From Bolinopsis microptera (Eukaryota; Ctenophora; Tentaculata; Lobata; Bolinopsidae), in the NCBI RefSeq assembly GCF_026151205.1, contig NC_087076.1, positions 5,632,902-5,696,901 on the forward strand: DNA of 64,000 nucleotides. The letters are read 5' to 3'. Positions within the stretch are counted from its first letter, which is position 1. Each line of letters starts with the position of its first letter. Under the pieces are notes generated by a model, which was not told where the DNA came from, ran no database searches, and was given only the letters and a program-made list of their open reading frames with translations. Both the position numbers and the translations under genes were made by a program. Shown piece after piece: positions 55,567-63,647 of this stretch.

Positions 55567-57060
55567 CTACGATATTTCCTGCGCCGCCGCCTTCTCCGCT
55601 TTTGCCAAGCAAATACTCATTTCTTCTTTAGTAAGATTCCTGTCCCCAGTCTTTTTTATGCAGACTGTCTTCTTTCTGCGTAAACCACCATCTTCTGTCG
55701 CCACTACTGTCAATATGTTGTCTACTGACATCTTAAATGTTACAAAAACTGTCAGTTCGCCCCGTGGCATTGGGAGTACCTCCATATGAAACACGCCCAG
55801 CAGCCTGTTGTTGGACGCCCAGCAATCATCGCCTGCCTTTACCTCTATCAGGACTTGGCTTTGAAAATCCGCCGACGTCTTGTACGGTAGGGTTCGTGTC
55901 GCCGGTAGGGGTGTGTTCTTCCAAAGGATTGGGGAGAACACATCGCCAAGCGTGCCCACTCCGATCGTCTCTCCTGCTATTTCGGTTACCATTACTATTC
56001 CGGTCGCCTCAGGAGGTGCTGTGAGGGCCCTTAAACGATGCGCCGCCCCAAGAGCGATTGCTTCGTCCTCATCGACGCCGTTCATGATCGATGCCTCCGG
56101 CAGCTCTTCTGCCACGATTTCTCGCAACACCCTCACTCGGCTCGTTCCGCCCGCCAATATCACAATATCCACGTCTTTTCTTGTCCATTCTGCCAGTTCT
56201 AACGTATTATCGATGTATGTGTTTATTCTGGTGAGGAATGGCCTCACCAGGCGTTCAAACTCCACCAGCGATATCTTGACCTTTTCGCCCAGTATTTGGA
56301 TTTCCGTTTGATCCTGGGTCGTCAATAAGTGTTTTGCCCGATTGCAATCTTCTAGCATCTTCGCCGTCACAGTCGTCGTTTTCTTCTTTGTTTTCTTTAG
56401 TGCCCAGTTCGCTAGCATTCGGTCGATTTGACGGCCGCCCATGTGGGGGTCGCCGGACGTCGCCTCGACTTTCAGCTTGTTGTCGGTCTTGGTAATCGCT
56501 GAGATGTCAAGTGTGCCGCCGCCTACATCACACGTGAGGATCTTCGCCCCAGATGGAACTAGATCTGTGTAGGTAAGTGTTGCCGCTGTGGGTTCATTGA
56601 GAAGTTCGTGCACTTTGATACCTGCTAATTCAGCCGCATCTTTGGTTGCCTGACGCTGAGCGTCTTTGAAGTATGCAGGTACTGTAATGATTGCCTCTAC
56701 CTGCTTGCCTGGAAAGTTCGCCTTAACTTCTTTTAGTAACGCCGCCGACAACTCTTCTGGTCGCGTCTTCGTTTTGTCTGTCCCGACAAACATGTTACCA
56801 TCCATCTTGTATGGGTGATGGGCTTCTTTGGTGATGGTCGCCGCCTCGACCGCCGTCGCCCCCATGTATTTCTTTGCTTCGTAGATTATGTCTTGCGGTT
56901 TGCCGTCAATCTTTGCTTTCTCGCCGACCTTGTTTGTGGACAGGTTTACGATTGCCGGAAACTGTTGGCATACCTTTGGCACTTCTCCCTCCGTTGTTGC
57001 TACCACCACGACCGTTGTCCCTAAGTCAATTCCTATTCTAACTATGTCTGACTCTGTCAT
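55567..57060 (-). CDS. HSP70 homologue carried by the retroelement (C-terminally truncated)
   Basis: 497 residues. The nucleotide-binding domain is complete: phosphate-1 motif IGIDLGTT (residues 8-15), connect-1 region (VPAYFKDAQRQATKDAAELA), ELLNEPTAATLTY, phosphate-2 motif DVGGGTLDIS and adenosine motif ILAGGTSRVRVLREIV. A substrate-binding beta domain covers about 350-465. The protein ends just into the first lid helix (LTKEEMSICLAKAEKAAAQE), so most of the helical lid and any EEVD tail are missing (canonical HSP70 is about 640 residues). It should bind ATP and client peptides with weakened lid control. An acceptor-like CTCCCAG lies one base before the ATG. No introns are visible. It lies between the small helical ORF and gag. 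Closteroviruses also carry a diverged HSP70, used in virion assembly; a similar role here is only analogy. Confidence 0.92.
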   Translation of the reverse strand: MTESDIVRIGIDLGTTVVVVATTEGEVPKVCQQFPAIVNLSTNKVGEKAKIDGKPQDIIYEAKKYMGATAVEAATITKEAHHPYKMDGNMFVGTDKTKTRPEELSAALLKEVKANFPGKQVEAIITVPAYFKDAQRQATKDAAELAGIKVHELLNEPTAATLTYTDLVPSGAKILTCDVGGGTLDISAITKTDNKLKVEATSGDPHMGGRQIDRMLANWALKKTKKKTTTVTAKMLEDCNRAKHLLTTQDQTEIQILGEKVKISLVEFERLVRPFLTRINTYIDNTLELAEWTRKDVDIVILAGGTSRVRVLREIVAEELPEASIMNGVDEDEAIALGAAHRLRALTAPPEATGIVMVTEIAGETIGVGTLGDVFSPILWKNTPLPATRTLPYKTSADFQSQVLIEVKAGDDCWASNNRLLGVFHMEVLPMPRGELTVFVTFKMSVDNILTVVATEDGGLRRKKTVCIKKTGDRNLTKEEMSICLAKAEKAAAQEIS

Positions 57061-57431
57061 CCTGGGAGTGAGTTGGTTAATTTTAATTTAACTTTGTTTG
57101 TAAAGTTTTGTTGATTGTGTACTACAGTAAAGCTTCAATTTCAATCAGGGTGCCGCAGTAAAATTGTATTTTGGTTGATAAAAGAACGTGTGATTGCACT
57201 AAGATTGATTGGATCTTTACCGTAGTGTTGAGACATTGTTATTTAGTACACCATGAATTTCAAGGACCCTTTTATACAACGGTTAATTTTTTTTTAGTGA
57301 GTCTACAGCAGTGTTTTGAACTTTATTTTAAAGGTACGCTTATTACAGTTTAATACAATTTCACAACAATAATATATAATATCGAGGGACGTGCTTATCC
57401 ACCCATCGCCGTGCCATGCTTGGTCGCCACC
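57061..57431 (-). other. Spacer between small helical ORF and HSP70 gene
   Basis: About 370 bp, AT-rich, with the putative HSP70 splice acceptor (AG at 57063-57062). No gene. Confidence 0.5.
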
Positions 57432-57827
57432 TCAGATGTCGAGCTTTTCGCCTAATTGTACCGCTTCTCGGACTCGCCGCTCCACATCCTCCGGCTGATA
57501 TTTCGCCGCCAATGTGATTTTCCTCATTCGGTGGCGAATCGCAGCTCGCCACTCTTTCCCAGCGTGAAAATCGCCAAGGTCTTCGGTGCACGCCCTAAAG
57601 ACGGCGTGCTCTATTCGTGCCAACGCCTCTTGAGCCGTCTTTGCCACGGCGTCGTAGTCTGTCGCCCCCTGCACCTCAAGGATAAGTAGGAGGGGCGCCA
57701 CCTCTTTTAATATGATTTGTTTTAAGGCTATCTTTCTTGCTGTTGCCACCCTGCTTGTCGGTTGACTAGTTCGTTTCTTAATTTTCTGGATCACCTCAAG
57801 TGTATACTCGTCTATGAACTCAGCCAT
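57432..57827 (-). CDS. Small helical cargo protein, weakly resembling the TFIIS central domain
   Basis: 131 residues, almost entirely predicted alpha-helix and charged. The stretch ALARIEHAVFRAC ... KEWRAAIRHRMRKIT, followed by a shorter helical end, recalls the TFIIS_M pattern (acidic IE-h-hh, then Yk-R-R-h-hNL). The N-terminal RKIALKQIILKE could match the first helix of that fold. The key Leu/Asn-Leu signature of true TFIIS_M is not conserved, so the assignment is tentative; a generic helical bundle or accessory structural protein is as likely. The GC-rich, element-like codon use (GCC, GGCGA motifs) and the position between the KH ORF and HSP70 support it as a genuine gene of the element. 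Confidence 0.55.
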   Translation of the reverse strand: MAEFIDEYTLEVIQKIKKRTSQPTSRVATARKIALKQIILKEVAPLLLILEVQGATDYDAVAKTAQEALARIEHAVFRACTEDLGDFHAGKEWRAAIRHRMRKITLAAKYQPEDVERRVREAVQLGEKLDI

Positions 57828-58916
57828 GTTATCTAATTGGGGCTTTACATTAGTTGGGTCATGTTCGTAGCTTTAAAAATAATATCGTAGCTTTTTAAAA
57901 TAATATCGTGGCTTTTAAATAAAAAAAAAAATAATAACCAGTGCGTATTTGAGTGTGTCATGACAGCCTGTATCCGGTCACCCTTGCTCACCTTACTACT
58001 CTCCTTTTTTTTTTTTTTTTCGTTTTATATATAATAACGGCCCAGTGCCCATATTGTTATACTTATATAATATTTCATTAAATTAGGCGCCAACTACCGC
58101 TTATTTATCATTATAAATATCATCCCGCTTCAATATTAACTTGGCTATTTCTATACCGCCGCATGCTATTTATATCGCGCCGCAAAACGTGCTTTAATTA
58201 TCATCGATCTTCTCACTTTTGGAGGAATAAAATAACCGGTCAACCTTTATATACATAAACACATCTCCATTTTTTATACCGGTGAGCATCATCATTTATA
58301 TAGCGCTTTATCGGAATATCATTTATATAGCGGTTCATATGCACGTGCATTTTATATAGCGGCGAATTTCAACTTTAAAATGTAGGCGGTTAATCATCAG
58401 TTCTATTCTAAGAGCTCTATTCATAAAAGTGAGGTTGCTTTACTACAGTTGCCTAATGAAACCTTTTACCTGGTGAAATGAATGGTGAATGAGTGAATTG
58501 ATAAGTGAATGAATTTGATGTACCTGATGATTACCTCCTGTAGCTTAAGCTGGCCACTGTAGTACTGTGCGCCCTCACTTATCCTTACCTTACGTTAATA
58601 TAAGTATTTATAGTATATAGGCCGGTACCGTTGTCGGCCAGGATCGCCGTATTTAAGTAGTATATAAATTAATTGGTGGTGATTTCATGGTTATCTTATC
58701 CACTTATAGTTATACCTTTGGTGACCGGATTGGTGAGTGTGCTGCATGCTTTGTGAAAACACACATGTTGTTTTATACAATTAAACAAGTGTAGGGATGT
58801 ATTCAAACTTGAAATAAATAAATTATATAATACTGGCATTTACTGCCAGTCCGCCCTAACTTGTTCGCCACTATATTGTTCGCCACTCTTACTCTGCCTT
58901 AACAGTTTACCTTATC
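57828..58916 (-). other. Non-coding interval between KH ORF and small helical ORF; putative internal promoter
   Basis: No ORF. It contains the TATA-box cluster (58275-58362), a poly-T run near 58006-58020 and AT-rich sequence. It may serve as promoter and 5' UTR for the two downstream cargo genes. Confidence 0.5.
58275..58362 (-). promoter_or_regulatory. Four TATA-box-like motifs with an E-box (putative internal promoter)
   Basis: In the sense direction CGCTATATAAATG occurs twice, CGCTATATAAAATG once and GGTATAAAAAATGG once within about 90 bp, with the palindrome TGCACGTGCA between them. Repeated canonical TATA boxes upstream of ORFs on the same strand suggest a core promoter, but no start site can be assigned. 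Confidence 0.4.
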
Positions 58917-59408
58917 CTACCAGTCGGTTTCGCCTACCGTGACTGATACGTTTAACAGCGTGAGCGCCGCTACCTTCTGTATGTCGACCAGAGCCTGGCT
59001 CTGTCGCTTATTGAGAGTTAAGCCTGGCGCTTCTGGTCGCCATCCACGATCTAAGGTCGCCACTTCAATGCTTTCCCCCAACTCCTTCACGAATGGCGCC
59101 ATCAGGATTTTCTTTAAAATCTTAAGGGCGCCCAATAAAGCTGACGCTGGCCCCGTCATGGTCAGGCGCCTTACTGAGTTATTCGTGAAACTGCTGATCC
59201 TACTTGCTTCGACCGCCACACCACGGGATTCAATTATCTTTACTATGCTCCTCGGGAGCTGGTTGCGGTTCGCCGGTGATGCCTTTCGTTGGCCGTTGCC
59301 TAAAACTAGACCGACGAATTCGCTCGATAAGAAAAATGTTATCTGCCGTTTCGCCATCGACAGGTCCGTTAGTGCTGAATCTTCAGATTGGAACGGAGGA
59401 GAGTTCAT
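58917..59408 (-). CDS. KH-domain-like RNA-binding protein carried by the retroelement
   Basis: 163 residues when started at 59408; the frame is open to an earlier ATG at 59480. The later start is preferred because an acceptor-like ACATTACAG lies 9 bases upstream and the domain begins soon after. Residues about 20-103 follow a type I KH fold: ITFFLSSEFVGLVLGNGQ (strand, helix and a GxxG-like loop, with GNGQ in place of GxxG), then VKIIESRGVAVEAS, then SVRRLTMTGPASALLGALKI (strand and C-terminal helix). The last Gly of the GxxG loop is replaced, so RNA affinity may be altered. The C-terminal 60 residues are not recognised. It would bind RNA, perhaps the element's own transcripts. Confidence 0.65.
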   Translation of the reverse strand: MNSPPFQSEDSALTDLSMAKRQITFFLSSEFVGLVLGNGQRKASPANRNQLPRSIVKIIESRGVAVEASRISSFTNNSVRRLTMTGPASALLGALKILKKILMAPFVKELGESIEVATLDRGWRPEAPGLTLNKRQSQALVDIQKVAALTLLNVSVTVGETDW

Positions 59409-59416
59409 ATTTACTT

Positions 59417-59665
59417 TCTGTAATGTGTGCATTTTAGTTATATTAGTGTGATTACACAGCCCAAGCGATTTTGTGCACACACCAAGCCCGCGCTGCTAGC
59501 CGCCGCAGAACCAAAAGCAGGATTAGTTGCTCCCGGGCGTAGATCGAGCCGACTGATCCCCAATCCGCTTTCCGGGAGAATTAGCGCATTCATGAGGAAT
59601 ACTCGCACCATCATCCTGTGCCCAACAATCTGTTTTAACAGAATTGCCGCTGACCCATCGGTTCG
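59417..59665 (-). other. Putative 5' exon of cargo transcripts with splice acceptors
   Basis: On the sense strand CTGTCTCCCTGTGTTTCAG ends at 59666, a strong pyrimidine-tract acceptor. Downstream are short upstream ORFs (7 and 58 codons from the first ATGs) before the KH ATG. A second acceptor (ACATTACAG, ending 59418) would bypass them. Confidence 0.5.
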
Positions 59666-60745
59666 CTGAAACACAGGGAGACAGGTACACTATAGCACTA
59701 GCTAAGCGTTTATAGGGTGCTCTCAACTATCCCCCTTTTGCTCCCGCGGCAACCAAGCCGCACCAACTCAGCTGGGCCCACAGATCGATTAGAGGCTGTT
59801 GTGACTTATAGTTTAACAATATAAAAGATGTGTAAATTTAGTACGATCGTATAGCTAGTCCACATAGATCACAGCACTAGAAATATTCCATTTTTCGGGG
59901 TTTATGCCCTGTTTCGTGATGAAAATATTTTAAATTAGCTTATCTTGTCCAACATTGGATCTAGTATGCTGTACTTGGAGACGTTGGGACTTTGTTTGAA
60001 AAGCATTAATACACTAATAATATATATATTATTGCTGTTGGAGGTCTAATGGGATGACAGTACATCATGCCAATAATTAGGCAGCTCTACACATTTGGTA
60101 CGTGGGTCGCCTTGGTAGTGATTTACACTGTGTGGTGTCACGTGACTTTATGTGCTGATTCGGTACCAGGTCTTTTTTACTGAGCGGGTCAGGGTCGCTT
60201 GCACCCTGCAGGTTTTGAGTCAATACTCACAATCGCCATTACTCACCAGTTAAACTTGTGCCACACTTTGACACATTGAGTGTTTGCTCATGAACGCTAC
60301 ACTACTTATGTTAGACAGGTGCTCATTTGGTACGCCTCTTACGTGATGTAACATTTATTGAAAAGATTAGGTCCTGTCTGACCCTGTGTCACGTACGTTC
60401 GGCCCATGCATGAGCACTTAAATGCGCTATGCGTGCTCGTTAACACCTTAGATTCTAGATGACTTCGATATTTAGTGTAGGCGGACTCTTAATTGGCCCG
60501 GCTGCTGTCAGCAAGGTTGCTGTTATAAATATCTCCGGGATTTCGACGCGGGATCATATTATCACTCAGCCCGGCCCGCTGTTAGATAAACATCTCAAGG
60601 TGATATCATCCCGCCCCGGAAATTTGTATAAACCCGGCCCGCTTTTTAGTCGTAACTGATGTTTATCATTCAATCCTCCGACTTACAATAATCAATGATA
60701 CTGCTGATTAGAACTCGATAATAGTAGAACAGTTAGACGCGCGAT

Positions 60746-60832
60746 CACGTGGGCGCGTCACGTGCGTACCGCGTGCCACCAATAGCTGCATACGCCGAGT
60801 CTATACCACGTGACACGAAAGCGCACCACGTG
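60746..60832. promoter_or_regulatory. Cluster of four CACGTG E-boxes with a CCAAT motif
   Basis: CACGTG at 60746-60751, 60759-60764, 60807-60812 and 60827-60832, and CCAAT near 60779. Further CACGTG and ACGTGA motifs occur at about 60139 and 60340. A bHLH-factor-responsive enhancer or promoter is plausible. Confidence 0.45.
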
Positions 60833-61176
60833 ATATGAAACATCGTAACCGTCCACTTCTTTTACACGCAAATTCCTGGGAACGTTGCCAAAGCAGCTAA
60901 TTCTTGGAATTTCTCCAACGCGTGGCGTGAGAAGTTGGCGACTAGCCAGCTACCCTTGTCCGTGCCCTAAAAATAGTATTGTTTTGCTTGCTCTCCTTCC
61001 AGCTCTTGTTCCTGCTAACGTTCAAGCTATTGCTCCACTATGACAGATCGGTTTGACATTCAGATTGATTAAAAACTATTTTATCACTCTCTTCTAATAT
61101 ATAAAGTATAAATCCCTTTTCGAAATCGCCGGAGATAATTATAATCCATAAACACTTCACGCTCAGGGCTAAATTA

Positions 61177-61314
61177 ATGTAATCCCTCAGCTGGCGCTTC
61201 GGGATTACATATTAACACAAAACTCGTGCGCTGCGCGCACTCGTATGTGTTTATCAGATCATCCCGCTAGCGCGGGATGATCTGTTATATAAACCCTTTG
61301 CGTGGCGGGTTTAT
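61177..61314 (-). promoter_or_regulatory. Cluster of four stem-loops (candidate packaging or RNA-control element)
   Basis: Stem 1: 61177-61186 with 61201-61210 (10 bp). Stem 2: 61226-61231 with 61235-61240. Stem 3: 61255-61267 with 61272-61284 (13 bp, 4-base loop). Stem 4: 61289-61296 with 61307-61314 (8 bp). All are exact complements within 140 bp. They could equally be protein-binding palindromes in DNA. Confidence 0.5.
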
Positions 61315-63137
61315 GTTATTATTAATTGATCCAGCCTGGAGCTGTTCTACGGCGCTCCATTATGATGACACTGTTTCCAGGGTGCGACACACGGTTTAAT
61401 CTACTAATTACTGCCGTTATCGGATATGGTTATGAAGGAGTTCGCCAGATGATATAATTAGCCCGTCCAGTTTCAATATAATTATACTAATGCTGATAAT
61501 TTTTAAAGAGGTGTCCTGAAATATTTTGAAAATTTCAGGATTAATGACCTGTGATATTCGCCAGTCACTTGAGTGTTTCTAATTTCAGCCGAGGACTAGT
61601 ATGCCCGGAATTCTATGTGTTACTAGAAACAATAATATCGGAGCTGACTGATACAACCATGTTATACGTGCCTAGATACTGCCGTGCTTGATCGTGATTT
61701 CTCACCTGCACCATCATACATTCACCGTAAGCAAGTTTAAGTATTTTGACACAAGTATTTACGTGATCTTAATTTCATAATATGCAAGTATCAAAAATTT
61801 TTTTTAGGTTGGCCGACTGAAAATTGACTGATTTCACGGTCGCGCTTGTGGCCCTGCTTGCTTTACTAACGTGAGTTGTCAACGACTTTTGTTAGATTAT
61901 GGTATTAATCGTAATGTGATGTCATACAGTTTATAATACGGAATGTGGAATTGACGAGTTATCTCAAAAGTGCTGTATAAATCTGCTGGATCAATAGGGG
62001 GGGTTCGTAGAATGTAATTCGCCCAAAAAAAAAACATATAATCCGCGTGTTAAGCTGTTAATAGTAGTCTCACCAAGTGGGAGCTACTGTGTAAACTACG
62101 CAAACTAAGGCCATGCAGAATTAATGACTACATGGTCATCAAGTGGGTGCTCGCCTTCGTCTTTGTCAAGGAATTTAAAGAAAATTAAAGGAATATTTTA
62201 ACCTGTTTAAAAAAAGTACAGAGATTTAAGGCCATGCAGACTTACCACTGCATGGTCGTCAAAATCTTTCGGCCAGTTCTGCATACAGCCGCCTTTTTCA
62301 TTAAACTAACGGCGATCTATATAATTTAGTAGTGTTATTGGTGTTTTATGGTAAAATGTAAGAATGTCCGCAGTTGTTTAACCACGGACACATCACGCCT
62401 ATTTAAGTCTAGTTGCAAATAATGGCCGTAAAATATTCGGATAAATAATGTAAAAATTCCGCGTTAATCAGTAGGCTGGCATTTGACACAGTGCTTTGTC
62501 TCTTTGATTGAGACGGGTTCGACGTGATGAATATTGATTTATGAGTAAAATAAAAATAGTGGAGTGAGCTGAGCGTGAGTGAATTAATAAGTTTGGCTTA
62601 AGCTGGTCCACTCGGTAACCGTGGTTTGTATTGGTGCCGTTAATTTGAATATGAGCCATATTCGATCTCAGAATTTTTTGTGTAGTTACTTTAAAATGCT
62701 GGCATTCTGGGGCGTTACAAAAGGTTTGCCTATGGCCTCTCTTTTGCACATACGACAAAATGTGCCTTCCCAGCAGTAACCACGTAGCCTGGCCTTTGGT
62801 TACCATAGTGTATCAACTCTCGCTTCATTACACATACAATTATTATCAGAAATTATTGTCGTCAAAAAAAACTGAATAATTGGAAAATTCAATCACATTG
62901 GCCTTCGCCCTGTATTAAAATGTTGCTTTCTTTCTAGAAAGTTCGATTTCGCCATATATGGGCGTGGAACATTTTATAAACTTATAAAATTAGCCTCGAT
63001 GCTACTGCCTACATAACTTAAAATATTAAATTAACATACTTGTAACGATGAGTTGTGATGTGGATAATATATTGACGCAATTACTGACCAGCACGGTAAC
63101 ACACAACTTATACAGTACAGTTACTCCTCAGGGCTCT

Positions 63138-63363
63138 ATTTCTTAGTTACTGATTTAGTAACGCCATGTATGGCCCGTTATATTTCATTATGTTCTATCA
63201 TATTTCGCCAAAAATTTTCCGCCAGAAGTAGCACATTTAGCTTACAATTCGTTACTTAGTTACTAATTTAGTAACGCCATGTATGGCCCGTTATATTTCA
63301 TTATGTTCTATCACATTTCGCCAAAAATTTTCCGCCAAAAGTAGCACATTTAGCTTACAATTC
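63138..63363. repeat. Tandem duplication, two about 113-bp units
   Basis: TTAGTTACTGATTTAGTAAC through TAGCTTACAATTC is repeated immediately with a handful of substitutions; each copy carries one TTCGCC. Confidence 0.9.
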
Positions 63364-63406
63364 TTTACTAGTGCAAACTGAGCGCTTTTATGGAACGACA
63401 ACTCTT

Positions 63407-63647
63407 ACCTTGGTGGCCTGCAATGCCTCTTCTTGGGAGTTGTCCTCTTCTTATCCACTTTGTCGCCGTAATGTGGAGTAGAGATCTTTTGAGTTTGTCT
63501 TGTCTTGCTTCTGAGGTATTCTCTCTGTCCTTCTCGGAGTTCGTCAGAGAGATAGCCGTCTGTAGGATTCGTCTTCCTTGATTGTCTTAACTCGTTACTG
63601 TTTGGGAAAGTTCTTTTAGAATCAGAGTCTCGTTTCAGTCTCCAATT
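63407..63647 (-). promoter_or_regulatory. ATG-free leader exon and splice donor of the giant element
   Basis: From the LTR edge to 63409 the sense strand has no ATG over 239 nt. It ends CCACCAAG with GTAAGAG following (GT at 63408-63407), a near-consensus donor. This suits a common 5' leader for several spliced mRNAs. Confidence 0.65.
63627..63644 (-). promoter_or_regulatory. Primer-binding site of the giant element
   Basis: Three bases inside the LTR the sense strand reads TGGAGACTGAAACGAGAC. The plus strand reads as a tRNA 3' end: GAGT (T-loop positions 57-60), CTCGT, TTCAGTC, T, CCA. The tRNA species was not identified. Confidence 0.7.

Larger units (their letters stand above)
59666..63408 (-). 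other. Long structured 5' region / leader intron of the giant element
   Basis: About 3.7 kb between the leader donor and the first strong acceptor, with no convincing gene. The 112-codon frame at 62806-62468 (with FCNAPEC) is unsupported. It holds the E-box cluster, the hairpin cluster, two GGCCATGCAGA hairpins near 62110 and 62230, and a 113-bp tandem duplication at 63138-63363. It would be present only in unspliced genomic RNA. Confidence 0.5.

Noticed and set aside
55567-57060. Host HSP70 gene simply lying between two LTR elements
   Set aside because: It is in the same orientation, shares the element's GGCGAA motif bias, has an acceptor before its ATG, and lies between identical LTRs with a single set of PBS, gag, pol and env.
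59438-59674. A dUTPase-like ORF upstream of the KH gene
   Set aside because: A segment vaguely resembles dUTPase motifs (VRVFLMN, then GLGISRLDLRP), but spacing and catalytic residues do not fit, and the frame begins at a splice acceptor; likely chance.
62468-62806. A 112-codon minus-strand ORF in the leader region
   Set aside because: No domain, no clear start or acceptor context; comparable frames arise by chance in this region.
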